Below, piece by piece: positions 10,549-22,399 of a stretch of DNA of 64,000 bases. Both the position numbers and the translations under genes were made by a program. Location: NCBI GenBank assembly GCA_051530055.1, contig CM121343.1, positions 6,882,001 to 6,946,000 of the forward strand, in the 5' to 3' direction. Under the pieces are notes generated by a model. That model was not told where the DNA came from and ran no database searches. It saw nothing but the letters and a program-made list of their open reading frames with translations. The stretch comes from Neoechinorhynchus agilis. Its lineage: Eukaryota; Acanthocephala. Each line of letters starts with the position of its first letter. The first letter of the stretch is position 1.

Positions 10549-12555
10549 TCACATGGCTTCAAACTCGTCGATTCGGCGCTTTACTGTTCCTTCCCTGATT
10601 TTCTTTAAGGTCTTGTACTTATCAGCTCCTCGTGCGACTATATTTTCTTCATAGACGACGTCATTTGCGGTCACCTTAGAAGGATCACGGACACCTCTTA
10701 GTTCCCGCTTGAGGCTTTCCAATTGCTCATGAACGCGATCTGCGGCACAATCCATGGCAGTTCGACGGGTCTCTTCAGGTCTTGCAGCGTTTATATTGAC
10801 CTCCAACTCATGGGTCATTGGTTCACTGTTCATTTCGTCCTCAGCACTCGCTTCATCGACAATGTGACTGGCTTGTTGTTGTTGGCGGTGGTGGTGGTGA
10901 GGATGATTGACAAAGTGAACATAATGGCCTGAGTTGGAAGCTGATCCATTTCGAATCTGCGGCGGATTGAGCGTAGTCATTTTTGACCTACGACTACTGT
11001 ACGATGACCTCATTGTGGTCGTAGTTGTCGTTAACGCGGCTGCACCATTAGCCGTTGAAGGTGTCGCATAGCTGTATATTTTGAAAATAAGCCTGGCGAC
11101 CATTCATCTAAATTTTGATTTTCAAACCTTATCGGTTTGTTGTTATAATTATGATGTATAGCGTCCGCATTCTTTTCCTCGAGAAGTCTTTGAAGACGTG
11201 CGATTTCTTTGACCTAAAACGTTCATAATGAAACGTCGACTGATTTTCCGGCGGTACACTTACAATTCTGTCTTTCTCAGCCTGCTCCATCTTTACTTGT
11301 TCAAACAAACTTCTTTGTAGACGTTCACTTTCTCGCTTTACACTCTCAATCTCCTTAGCAGCATCCTCGGCTTCTCTTTTCTTCACCTCCAATTCCTTTT
11401 GAAGACGTTCCCTTTCAACTATCTCCTGTCGTGCCCTTAGAGCCTCCTCTTCCATCGCTCTGACCTTTTCTATCATTTCGTTACGCTCTCGTTCGGCTTG
11501 TTCTCGGAGCTCCATTTCTTGCAAAACCCGCTCACGTTCATGTTTACGAGCTTCCCTCTCTTCTTGCGCCTGAGCCTTCATTTGCTGCACCTCAACACTC
11601 TCAGGACGTCGTCGTTCCATGTACATTGTATGATTTCCAATACACAAAGCCAATATCCGCTTATTGATTCTTAAACGCTGAACGTAAAATACAAAATCCT
11701 TTGACTTCTTATCGGCTGGACGAATGACAAACTTCTTGTCATTGTAAGCTATGTTGCTGATTTCACTCCAAGGAAACCCGATTTTGGGAACCAACTTATC
11801 GTTTTTGTCGTAAATATTTAATCCGAGCGCATCTACGCCCAAATACAATTCCGTTTTCTTCTTGTTCATGATCGGAAAATAGTTAACTCCATACATCTCC
11901 AAATCCTGAGCAATCTTTAGATACTCACGCATTGCGTCCTCCCTAGCCATGCCGTGATGTTCCCTCCACCATGCGCTTATTTTCTCTGCCCATTGCTTAG
12001 GAGCAAGATTATGCTGACTGGTCACTCGTTCTGGTAAGAGATTTTCTTTCTCCAGCACTGAAATCGCCCTGGACTGATCGATGTCACCTCTGGTCGCCTG
12101 GATGGCATAACTGGCCAATAGAACACAAGTTTCGGGCGGACAATATATATCCTCACTTAAAATTTGTTCCTTTACTTGAAGAAAAAACAAATTCAGCGTT
12201 ATGTCTTGGATTATCTCTTCAGCTATGTCCTCCGGATAAAATTTAGCCCGCAAATTCACCACTAAAGGACATTTATCCAAACCACGCTTAATATCTTCAT
12301 TTAGGATCTTCTTAGTTGGCCGCAACCAAGCCACTGAGTTCTTTGAGTCGATATATTGAAGACCAAACCACCAATATTCGCGTAGGCCTATCGTTTTCGT
12401 TACCTGCATCCACTTTTTTTATGAAAACGAAAACGATGTTTCTGCTCAACACCCACCTGATCGAATAAATGCTTACCAGTTGAGTTCGATAGAACACAAA
12501 AGTCGATATCGGCATCCATCGTATGGACACGAATATCGATCTGCTTCGGAGACAT
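10549..12555 (-). CDS. Ezrin/radixin/moesin family protein
   Basis: Links cortical actin to plasma-membrane proteins. Exons: 12555-12457, 12403-11264, 11213-11128, then 11071-10549 (56-nt intron) or 11092-10549 (35-nt intron). Both keep frame; the first gives 615 aa. The FERM domain covers about residues 1-295 (start [57 protein letters not shown]). A long charged alpha-helical coiled coil rich in ER repeats follows (about 300-440). Then comes a T/S-, H- and Q-rich linker with runs of six T, four H and four Q. The C-ERMAD ends in [11 protein letters not shown] and RIDEFEAM. The regulatory threonine in KYKTL (about 596) and the actin-binding end are kept, which favours ERM over merlin. The linker makes it about 30 residues longer than vertebrate ERMs. 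Confidence 0.95.
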
Positions 12556-13444
12556 TGTCTACAACGAAATTTCTTACAATGGAGGATCCGTTTCGCGTAC
12601 ACGCGCGCTCGCCGCCCACAGCAACAGCAGCAGCTACTCTCAAAAGAGTAAGCGCGGTAACAAATACGATGGGCTCAATGAACCAATGTACGTGCATATC
12701 TCCTCCTTACCGACACGTAAAATAAGCACGTAAAAGTATCACGCATACCGGCACACCGAGGACGAACATCGCGCTGCATACGTACAAAAAGGCAGATTTG
12801 GTGACGAATACCGTTTCGGGTGTCGTTTTCAATAGGCGCTAAATGCACGAAAGAAAATTAACAATGTCCACTGGATCCAACAGTAACCGCGCACGGAATC
12901 TCAATTTTGTAATCTTTTTCGTATGAGGGGAAAACTCGCTGCAGCTGCTATCATGTAACCAATCGGTCCTCTGACTGTCACCGTAGAGCTACTGATGAAA
13001 GAGCGGTTGCAGCGGTTACCGCATGCTTGTCACTAAGCGCCAACAGAAAATGATAGTGTAACATTGTGTGCGTGTGCTATTTATACTCGCTTGCGTTTCG
13101 ATCAAATACATAATTTGGCAAAACTCTTGGAGTTGAACACAAACTTGCTCGCTTTTTTTCAAAATGCACTCTTGCCGGTGGTACTTGTACGTTTATCACC
13201 GTCTATATCACATTTTGTTTCATTTCCTAGCACGTATCTAGCACCGTCGACGTTTCGCTTGAATGATCGCTATTTACTGAATTGTGGTGGTGGTGGTGGC
13301 GGGTGATAAGGACCGTTGCGCCCTTATCACGTTTCCGGAATTCAATGGTATCCACTTTCTTCCGGTGATTCTTTGATGACGTCATTCTTTAAAGTTTTAT
13401 TTTGTTTAAGAAGAGGAATCATGTAATTCTGGGTCCTCGCAATC
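12556..13444. other. Upstream region of the ERM gene
   Basis: No gene supported. Contains a GGT microsatellite near 13283-13304. Likely includes the ERM promoter on the minus strand, but no clear TATA box was picked out. Confidence 0.35.
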
Positions 13445-14042
13445 ACCTCAATTTGGAGTGGATGATGGAAGAAGATCAAGGACGGATCCGGGATTTAAAG
13501 TGGATGACGGAGTAGGAATTCGAGTGGAAAACCGATGAAGGACGGATCCGGAATCTGAGTGGATGATGGATCCTAAAATTTGGAGTGGATGAAGGATCCG
13601 GGATCTAAAGTGGAAGATGGATCCGGAATTTAGGGTGGAGAGCGGAGTCGGAGTGTAGATGATGGATCCGGAATTTGGAGTAGATGATGGATCCTAAAAT
13701 TTGGAGTGGATGAAGGATCCTAAAATTTGGAGTGGAAGAAGGATGCGGAATTCGAGTGGAAAACGGAGTCGGAGTGTAGATGATGGATCCGGAATTTGGA
13801 GTAGATGATGAATCCTAAAATTTAGAGTGGATGAAGGATCCTAAAATTTGGAGTGGAAGAAGGATGCGGAATTCGAGTGGAAAACGGATAAAGAACGGAT
13901 CCGGAATTGGAGTGGATGATGGATCCTAAAATTTTGAGCGGATGAAGGATCCGGAATTCGAGTGTAAAACGGATAAAGGACGGATCCGGAAATTGGAGTG
14001 GATGACGGTCGACGACGAGAGAGAGGTCGACGATGAGAGAGC
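13445..14042 (+). repeat. GA-rich degenerate minisatellite
   Basis: Variants of GGATCCGGAATTTGGAGTGG and GATGATGGATCCTAAAATTT alternate many times with unit lengths of roughly 25-35 bp. A larger-scale repeat (for example 13640-13750 against 13765-13870) is also visible. It ends in a GACGACGAGAGAGAGG block. Stops in all frames, non-coding. Confidence 0.85.
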
Positions 14043-14441
14043 CGTTTTTTAACTTAATAATCCCAAAGGATTTTCTTAATATTATTCTTAAATTGAAACC
14101 TAATCACCAAACAAAATGTATCCATGTACAACTATCGTCCTGAACGATTTTCTGATACTGGTCGACAATTTTTCATTTTAATGTCCCGTTGTTTTTCTTC
14201 TTATAATAAGGAAATCTTACATAATGACATTTGCTAGGAAAGCTTCATGAGACCTTGTTAAATCGATTGTGAGGAAAGAGTGTAATATTCCTGATTTGTT
14301 ATGCTTCAATTTGATCTCATTTGAATTCTATCTATTTTCATTGTAAGGACCGCGAATGTTATTTGTTCACACGTTGTCACGGCAACGTTTTATCATGGGG
14401 TGGAACAATAATGGCACTATTGGCAGGAAAGACGTAAATTT

Positions 14442-17400
14442 ATGTCTCAAGTGGAACTTCTGCCTTACCATTTCATCGATACCTATGGAATCCCAACGAG
14501 GAATGGTACTAATATTGCTATGTTATCCGCTACAAAAATTGCATTCCTTCAAACGAACCGACTTATCATTTTCGATCCAACGTCCGAGATTACAAAAAAC
14601 ATTGAATTCCGTCAAAATATTTCAAACATCAAATCTGATACTGCGATGAATCTGTTGGTTGTGAGAACGCAAGATGAAAATCATCGTATCGGTCACTCTA
14701 TATTTGATTTCGACGGTTCTTTATTATCGGAACTCGTGTTACCTCCAGATTATAGAAGTGTTGGATATGTGATTCCAAACCGTATATTTATGTGGGAAAT
14801 TATTTCAATCACCCCGAAACAGTTTTTTCTTTTACAATGGGACCTGCAGTCATCCAAAATGGAAACACGCCTTCTCCTAAGAGGCATTACACGACCAGTA
14901 GTGCATGTTCAGCTACACCCGAGATCCAACCGCCGACTTCTTGTGGCTTATGGCTCGAACAAAATCAAAGTCTTTTATATAAATGAGGACGACGCAACAT
15001 GCGAAAGTACAATTGAAGTCGACATTTTACGAGTGACGCTCGCTAGATGGATAACTCCGGAATTCGTTTTGGTTTCCGGAAATTCGTCTTGGTGCTTAGT
15101 AAGTCTCAAGAAAAATGGCGTTATTTGGAAGCGACGCTTAGGAGATGCTGATGCAGTCTATCTTGCAGAATCAAAGGGTTTCTTTTTCTGCCTCAATCGA
15201 GATCATTCACTGTTTGTGTTACAATTAAACTCTCATTATGGTAAATTCGAAATTGTCTGGAATGCATACTTAACCGCCTACTTTGACGTCAGTGAAGTTA
15301 AAGCAATTTATGTGTTATCATGACGAATTATCTTTTATGGGGTTTTAAAATCCCCAAACTTTGTTTATTTATTTATCCTTACAGTCAGACATACGCATGG
15401 TTATGTTCTTCAGATTGATTGGTCTTGCGGGGAGCCTTTCGGCTAACACACATCGGATGCACTTAGCCGCAATCGAAGGGCTAGGGCCAACCCACTTTTG
15501 AGGCCTATGGGTGATCTCAAACCTGACCCCCACCCTTCCAGCAGCCTCGCACACCCGTGGAACCCAGCGACCGTAAACTTTGTTGAGAATGCCGAACTAT
15601 TGAATTTGGTACATTTGAAATGCACATAAAACCTTGAGGTCGCAACTTTTGTATTATTGCAGAAAGTGGTGTAAATTTAAGCTTTTCTTGAAAATATTGT
15701 AATGTCGATATGCGAGGAGGTAGAATTATTGTCTTTTTATTTAAAAACATTTCAAACCTCGTCAGGTTTATCTTCGATAAGGAATTATTTACCGGTAATT
15801 AAGTATCAATGTGCTGCCTTTTTCCACGGCTGATTATTTTCTCTATGGGCACACAGCCCACCACGGATTCATTGGTCAGGGAAGCACATACGGTTATGAG
15901 TTTTTACGAATCGCTCCGAATCCTCAGATACTTCCCGAGGAGGCGAGACTCATCAGTGAGTTTCCTCTTTCCTTCAACAAAGTATTTCGTCCCCTTTGGT
16001 TGTAATTATCAGTCTATTGGAAAAAGGCTGCACATTGATACTTAATAAAAAGTTACCGGGTGGCCTTTTTAAAAAAAATAATTCTAATATTGAATATTAT
16101 CCAGTTTTGAGAGTCTATGCTGCGAAGACTTTCCTATTTTGTACTTATATTTCTACTATATCGATCAAACGTCATGATAATCGTACAGTGATCAAGATTC
16201 AGACGATCTCACATTAGCTACATCAAATAATCACGTGTACCGCTTGAGCTTTCAAAAAATTCAAAATAAAGTTGACTTCACTACATCAGAATTATACCAA
16301 CCATTTTTAAAGTTTACCGTTGCTCGTTATGGATTCTCGGTGGGAATGCACAAAGGCAATTCCATAACCCTTAGTTTATCGGACTTTCCAGCGAATGTAT
16401 TGACGACGTTTCAAAATGTCATCGATGTGGATATTTTGGACTCCTATGATCGTATTTTTGCCGTCCTTTTCGAGACCAGCGTTACAATTTTCTCATTAAG
16501 CGCAGGAATAAGTCCAATTTTCATTGATAGCAAAAACTTATCGGTCACATTCCGCCCCCGTTTTTGCAAATTCAACGAGATCAACATGCTATTAGTCATC
16601 GGCAGTATAAATGAGATCATTGTGCTGAATGTTTGGACGCAATTGTTATGTTCGTGGGTTCATCAATCAGAGATGCCGCTTTATTCAATTTGTTGGACAT
16701 TGCCCAGCACATACGCCGTGATCGCAGACTATGATTATAATATTACATTTGTTGAAATTATGAACGGCACAAAAATGGCTCAGGTTCAAGCAAATGAGGC
16801 AATCGTGGCAATGACGAATTTCGATATATCCGATAGTGTCATATTTGCGACAAAAGGTGGATCAATATTTTGTGTTCATGATGATGGGAGTATGAAGAAA
16901 CTTTTAGATGTTGGCCTTCAAGTGCGGTCTATGCTGTAGGACATGAATTTCCGGTTTTGATGCTATCTTTTCGTAAATTCTTGTCAAATGACAAAAACGG
17001 CATACTAATTCTTGGTTCAGTTGACGGTATGGCTTGTTTTTTCGATGTTCAATCGTACACTGAAATCGTTTTGATTCATAAGCTTCAAATATTCGACGTG
17101 GACGCAATAAGCCACATAATTAGAAATCGAGTTGACCCTCTGGTGTATTTTTTATCTCCCAGTGGCGTATTAAGCACATTCCAGGATACCAGCGATGAAA
17201 CCATGGAAGATACAGGTTGGATTAAACCAATTTTATGTCATTATACCGAAATATTGTCCAAAAGTGAAATAGAACTCATGATGCAAGAACGATTAGATGG
17301 ACTTCTTGGTGGTTATAAGGAAATTGAAGATGAAATGAAATGCTATTATGATGATGAGATTGCTCGCATAGAAAGTTGGTTAGAGTATTTACGTTATCGT

Positions 17401-18750
17401 GCTAGATTTATTCGTGATAAAAAGACGGTTAACCATGTAAAATGGTTGTTGGGTAAGTTTAATCTCGATGAAGTTGAGAAAGAGATAGTACGCTGGGAAG
17501 ATAAATTGCGAAAGATTAACGAGAGGCGGCCCACAATCTTCGTCGACGGTATGGTGAAGTTTTTGACTTTTCTTTTGAAAACTTAAAAGGAAAAGGTCAA
17601 AAACTTTAGCAGTAAAATGGAATCAAGTATGGGACCCCGTATTCCGATATCCCGATTGCGGGAAGTTGAGACTGCGATCAAAGAACTAGATAAAGAACAT
17701 AGATTCCAGTTCAAATTGTACATAACAATATCCGGAATGTACTTGGCTTTTGTTATAAATACCATTCAGCACAATGTTAAACTAGGTAAATTGATCAAAT
17801 TGAGGATGGCTTATAACGAAGTTATTTCTCAAGACAATGGGTATTTGAGAGCTGATGCTCAAAGGACAGAAATAATATTTAATAACCTATGGAATGGTTA
17901 TGAAGACATTTTCGCATACATTGATCGTAGGAATGACAAAGCTGAAAGAGGATTCCGTGCCAAAATGAGAGAGTTCATAAATAATTTAAATTCACTCGCA
18001 ACCTACATGGAAAAACATCGAAACATGCAAGAAGAATGTATGGGGACTTTACTGAATTTGAAGTACTTGCACTACCTGGAACGATTGAACGACGTTCTTT
18101 TTCAATTCACCTTTAGATTATTCTTTAGAGGGGCTATTGAGTACCAGGATTATTTGCATGAACGTTTTTATGAAGATTACGTTGATGAATTGGAAACAAA
18201 AGTACAGGAGGCTAAATCAAGAATTCTGCAGTATATACATCGTGTTCCATTTAGTTGGAAAGATTATCTTTTGCTTCTAAAACGACTACCAAAATTAGTG
18301 ATGGAGTATGAACACGATCTGTCCATTCTGCTTACTAAGTTCACCGGTTGCGATGCTTATAAAGATATAAGAAAGTGTGATGTAAGATCAGGTCATGCTT
18401 TAACAGAACTTCCTCCTGTGTTTCGTTTGAACGCGAGGCAACGAAAATATATAAAAGGAGATGAAGCAAAGATAGTGGCGATTATTGATGAACGTCAAAA
18501 GGAAGAAATGATCCTTTTTGATATATATCTTCAAGATAAAGAAGCCGGAATTGAAATTAGCCGAGTACTCAAGTCATTTCAATTGGATGTAAACAAAATG
18601 TTTGATCTTAATCAATTGAATAGGTTACTTAAAGAGAAATGTGGTGTAAGGCATGTGATACAACGAAGAAAAGAACTCTTAATTGAGTTTAATCGTTTAA
18701 TCAGAGATATTAATATGGAGCTCGGGGTTACTGATCAAATTATTCAATAA
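14442..18750 (+). CDS. Large WD40-like and coiled-coil protein, possibly ciliary (CFAP-type)
   Basis: Coding blocks: 14442-15323, about 16205-16920, about 16922-17550 and about 17666-18750, roughly 1,080 aa. The N-terminal half has repeated beta-propeller strands (LLVAYGSNKIKVFYI, LATSNNHVYRLSF, VFATKGG-like, GILILGSVDGMACFF). From about residue 600 it becomes charged helical coiled coil with few breaks. Propeller(s) followed by coiled coil is the layout of axonemal CFAP43, CFAP44 and CFAP57, but I cannot match one family by motif. Blocks 1 and 2 are separated by about 0.9 kb of repeats, presumably an intron. Blocks 3 and 4 can be joined in frame by a GT..AG intron at 17551-17665. Near 16918-16925 the frame changes with no room for an intron, so a one-base lesion or assembly error is likely. 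A short extension at 19161-19330 may be a further exon. Confidence 0.55.
15362..15573 (-). mobile_element. SINE/LINE 3'-tail repeat ending in (TAAA)n
   Basis: Read on the minus strand it starts CGGTCGCTGGGTTCCAC, passes GTGTGCGAGGCTGCTGGAAG and ends in GGATAAATAAATAAA. It is a diverged copy of 20699-20937. It lies within the long intron of the WD40-like gene. The family is not identified; the tetranucleotide tail indicates retrotransposition. Confidence 0.65.
15690..15800. repeat. Relic of dispersed repeat X
   Basis: GTCGATATGCGAGGAGGTAG, GAATTATT and TTTCAAACCTCGTC resemble repeat X in the ACSL intron and in module A. It lies between two other repeat insertions in the same intron. Confidence 0.35.
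15815..16005 (-). mobile_element. SINE body fragment (family of the 60-kb cluster)
   Basis: On the minus strand GGGGACGAAATAC, AAACTCACTGATGAGTC and TATCTGAGGAT follow in the same order and spacing as in the SINE copies at 59.9-60.4 kb. The tRNA-like head is not evident here. Diverged, so an old insertion. Confidence 0.65.
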
Positions 18751-19189
18751 TAAGCACGGATGACTTTAAACAAAAAACTTTTGTCGGCTGAAAATTAGTC
18801 ACTGCAGTTTTGCAAGATTGTCTTTGCAATCGGGAAATTTGAAATTATGGATTCGTTTGAATTCTATTTTTTTAGTCATTTTTAGGGATGGTTAAGAATT
18901 AAGAAAAATGTTTTGCTTTTAAAGCATTTCAATGAGCATCTCATAATATATCAACGAACGTTTGAAGATTTAGTTGTCCATGTTTTTATATAGTAGGAAA
19001 CTTACAAGCAACTTTTTATTAAAGCACAAGATTGTGCCGAGATATCGGATTCAATTATTAAATTACTTCAATTTTTCCGCTATATAAAAACATATCAAAA
19101 AGCACTGTGATGAATTGTATTGAATATTCTTTGAAATTCAACTTTTTTTATTGCCATTAGATGAAGAATGAAACTTATCATAAACTTTT
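18751..19189. other. Intergenic or last intron of the WD40-like gene
   Basis: AT-rich, no long open frame until ATG 19161, which follows a TTGCCATTAG acceptor-like site. That frame could be another exon of the preceding gene. Confidence 0.3.
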
Positions 19190-19935
19190 GATTAGAGAAA
19201 TCGGTAGATCCAAAGACAAAAACCTAGTCGAGGAAAATGTCCGGCCGCAAATAAATCTTCGTTTAAATGCCATTATGAGTATTCTTGACAAATCGATTGA
19301 ACATGAGTTAAAGTATTCACCAATATCGACGCCTACTCATCCGCCTCCCCCGCGAACTCTGACTACTCTTCGGCTCTTATCACTCCCTCCACCTCTTACC
19401 AGTCTGGGATAAACGTGATCATCACATCCAAAATTTTAAAAAATTATTCAACTCTAACATCCGCACATCCCACTCTGACAACACAAATGGTCCTTCTTTT
19501 GCCATGTCCTCCCTAACCTCAATCATAGAAAATTTCCTAGCTTCGGCAATTCCCGAGAAATTCATTAGGATCTCTAAGCGCGACCACCCATGGATAACCC
19601 CCATTCTGAAACTTCTTCAAAAGCAAACTCCAAAAAGACTTTCCTAGTTTAATCAACAACCATATTCATTTATCCAATCAGAATTCGAGTGTTCATGAGG
19701 ACCTAAATCAGCAGGAACAGAGTGCAAAAGCTGCGAATTGAAATCGACACCTTCTCATCGAAGTAATGCGTTCTGCCTTGTATAACTCATGTTCAATCGA
19801 TTTGACAGGAAAGCTCAAGAGGGCAGAGATCAAACGCTCCACATTTTTGAACGAAGATTTTGCTTATTTGCGGCCAGGCAATTTGCTTAGACTAAGTTTT
19901 TGCGTTTGGATCTACTGATTGAACAAGAGTTAGAC
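19190..19935. repeat. Diverged inverted duplication flanking LINE debris
   Basis: 19190-19320 and 19783-19935 are inverted relatives. They share CAAATCGATTGAACATGAGT at the inner end and, in the same order, CCGCAAATAA and GTAGATCCAAA. The left arm contains an open 83-aa frame (from 19161) with protein-like composition, while the right arm is decayed. Confidence 0.6.
19420..19660 (+). mobile_element. LINE fragment, endonuclease-RT linker region
   Basis: A reading frame with KFIRISKRDHPWITP and LLQKQ matches the decayed copies in module A at 39200-39240 (KFIRISNLDHPRI). This RDHPW..P signature is typical of the linker before the RT domain in jockey/CR1-like non-LTR elements. No intact ORF. Confidence 0.6.
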
Positions 19936-20090
19936 AAGACAGCGGTACCCAAGCGGACAATAGGAATGCCACTGGGCTGTCTCCTTGCGGAATATGGATC
20001 TTACATAGTCTTTGTAGCAAAAAATCAGATGCCAAGATAGAAGTTGTCACAGAGATTCACTCCATCTGCTGACAAGGATTTATAGAATTC

Positions 20091-20640
20091 ACGAGAAAAA
20101 ATTACGATCTCTCCGGTGTTGTAATTACCGACTCCAGCTACCAGTCAACCTTTATGGTCTTTGGATTATCTCCAGGCATTGATGAAGTCGATAAACGGGA
20201 ATTCGAAGGGAATTTCGGCGTCAAGATCCTATTTTTTCTGAAATCGGTCAGATCAGCGAATATGATCCCGAAAGCGATTGTGATAGGCAATGTCGAGAGC
20301 AGGGACACGTTGACTTTGGAGAGGTGCTATTTCAATTCTATGGTAGTCAAATTTACAGCTGATAATGTTTCCAATTTCGATGATTATCACTTCCCGTGAT
20401 GCAACAGTTGTCGGTGTTCGGGTCACTGGGAGCAACGTTATCCTACGAAGTTGACAAAATGCGCCTTCTGCGGGCTGGATCATCATAGTTCTAAATGTAG
20501 TAGGACTCGAAGACATTGTTCAAACTGTGGTAGCGACGGCCATTGGTCATTTTCAAAAAAATGTGACGCGTTCAAAAAATGCATCGCCTGGGCACAAGTT
20601 CAAGGCCGCAAGGATGCTTCATCATCCGAGCCAGGGGCCC
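20091..20640 (+). mobile_element. LINE ORF1-like gene fragment, copy A, with three CCHC knuckles
   Basis: The conserved core LSPGIDEVDKREFEGNFGVK followed by ILFFLKSVRSANMIPKA ends in FDDYHFP. An in-frame TGA comes next, and the same frame continues into three zinc knuckles (CNSCRCSGHW, CAFCGLDHHSSKC, CSNCGSDGHW..C). The knuckle triplet is typical of ORF1 of jockey-type LINEs. Copies B (22.6-23.2 kb) and C (29.7, 49.9, 57.8 kb) share the core. A lineage-specific nucleic-acid-binding gene family is the alternative. Confidence 0.6.
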
Positions 20641-20698
20641 AGTGACCGTGTGGTGTGCGCGTTCATAATGCGCTTGATATATCGCTGGTTCAACGCCA

Positions 20699-20937
20699 CC
20701 GGTCGCTGGGTTCCACTTGTGTGTGCGAGGCTGCTGCAAGGGGTGGGGTCAGGTTTTGAGATCGCCCATCGGCCCCAAAAGGGGGTTGGCCCTGTTCCTT
20801 CGAGTGCGGCTGAGCGCCTCCGTTGTGTGCAAGTTAGTCGGAAAAAAAAGACTCCAAAGGAATATAGACGAAACTATTAAAAAGAAGATGTCATAGACAA
20901 CAAAGTGTATGTGGCCTTGATAATAAATAAATAAAAA
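20699..20937 (+). mobile_element. SINE/LINE 3'-tail repeat ending in (TAAA)n
   Basis: Second copy of the 15362-15573 repeat. CGGTCGCTGGGTTCCAC, GTGTGCGAGGCTGCTG, CCCATCGGCCCCAAAAGGGG, then ATAATAAATAAATAAAAAA. Both copies can be translated with HRPQK..VGP in one frame, so it may be the coding 3' end of a LINE rather than a SINE. It lies between ORF1 copy A and the endonuclease fragment. Confidence 0.65.
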
Positions 20938-21024
20938 ATCCGAGCCAAGGACTTTGATTTAGCGCTCAAGACCGTCTACTGAACTTCGCGTTTCCTCAAA
21001 GTCCAGTCACACGCTCCGAAGAAT

Positions 21025-21950
21025 GTGGAGCCATCCAGGGATAAGCCTCCTCAGTCAAGTCGGGAGGACCTCTTGGAAAAGAAGCTGAAGGAATTTTCGG
21101 ACGAGGTGCTTCACATGGTCGACCTCCGTATTTCTACCGCAATACAGCGATTGGAGCGCAGAACATCTGCCCGATTGGACGCGCTTATGGAATCAATCAC
21201 AACGAGACTGAGTGTGGTTTCTCTTGGATCTGTCTTTTCTAGTCAACCGTCGTCGATATTGACAACTCTGAGGAGTTCGTTCGGGACATTATTGAAAAAC
21301 AGACCCAGGTTTGTGGGCTGGGATAGAACTGAGAATCGTGCAGTGGAACTCTGGCAGGCTTCTAGGTATTACTCGCCTGTTGTCGGAGGTAAGTATAGGT
21401 GACATTATTTTCCTACAGGGAACTAAGTCATTATACGATGTGGACAATCTGCGAGATGATCTCAAAAGCCGGCTTGAAGATTTTGCCTCATTCTGTGCGC
21501 CTCCATTCTCACAGAACTCTCAAGGTTTATTGTCGATGTTAAAATCATGACTGTGTCCCCATCAAATCTCTGAATACACTTCTTCAAAGCTCTCTTATGC
21601 CACATTTTCCGTACGTTTTCACGGCAAGAAGTTACTACTTGGCAATTTTTACAAAGACCGATAAAAGTCCACCTGTCGAAGACTGCGCTTGGGTCCGATG
21701 TCGATTACTGTTTTGGTGATTTTAACGACCTTCTATGAAGTGGATCAATGTCATTACGCGCTCTGGGATGCTAAATAATCTCATTTTATCCCCCGACCTT
21801 TCTAGACTTGATCATGTGGCGAAAAAAGTCCTTTTCGGAGCCCAGGATAGTGGCTCAGAGGACCTCCTTTTCCATCGCTGGTCATGACATTCAAGTCTGG
21901 GAAATTGGTGATAATATTCTGTAATCGCGTAGGTTTAAAATGAGTGCTTT
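21025..21950 (+). mobile_element. LINE fragment: coiled coil and AP-type endonuclease
   Basis: First part (21025-21290) encodes a charged helix (LLEKKLKEFSDEVLHMVDLR). From 21311 another frame reads LRIVQWNSGRLLGITRLLSE and IIFLQGTKS, the N-terminal motif of APE-type endonucleases of jockey/CR1-like LINEs. Further on, DYCFGDFNDLL and SIAGHDIQ resemble the GDFN and (S)xxDH motifs. Several frame changes and stops show decay. Sequence to about 22350 continues this degraded character. Confidence 0.65.
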
Positions 21951-22399
21951 GAATATGCGCCTCTTTAATGCCACCATCGAATTGTGCTGAGGTGTGGGTA
22001 TGATCGATATTCTTGTGGAAATTAACAATTTTTTGGTCAAGTCCAGTGACGCCATCTTGACTACGGTTACCAAGTTCATTGGTCCGCTAGTGCATAAACC
22101 CAAATTACTATCGCTTTACGGTAATGAAATGTTTAAAGCTAATGCTTGCGGTGATGGGGATGCTGTCAAGTTTTGGTCTTCTTTATTTTGGCCATGCAGG
22201 GCTCGTTTCCAAATTGCACAAGACTTTAAAAACTCAATTCCTTCTTACCTTTCTCCTTGGTGGAAGGTGATCTCGTGTAAGAAATTTTTTCCCTGGAAAA
22301 AGGCTGCAGCCCGTTGGATCAAGTCGTCTGGGATGAATAATGTAATTGGCACTCTATGCAGCGAACACTACTACCTCTCCTGTGCTTATTAACTTTATG

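Noticed and set aside
16874-16938. A 65-nt intron resolving the frame jump in the WD40-like gene.
   Set aside because: It would remove sequence that reads well as a propeller strand, and the donor GTTCAT is poor; a one-base lesion is simpler.
20154-20399. HORMA/MAD2-like domain in the ILFFLKS frames.
   Set aside because: No HORMA motifs. Association with zinc knuckles and LINE endonuclease fits element ORF1 better.
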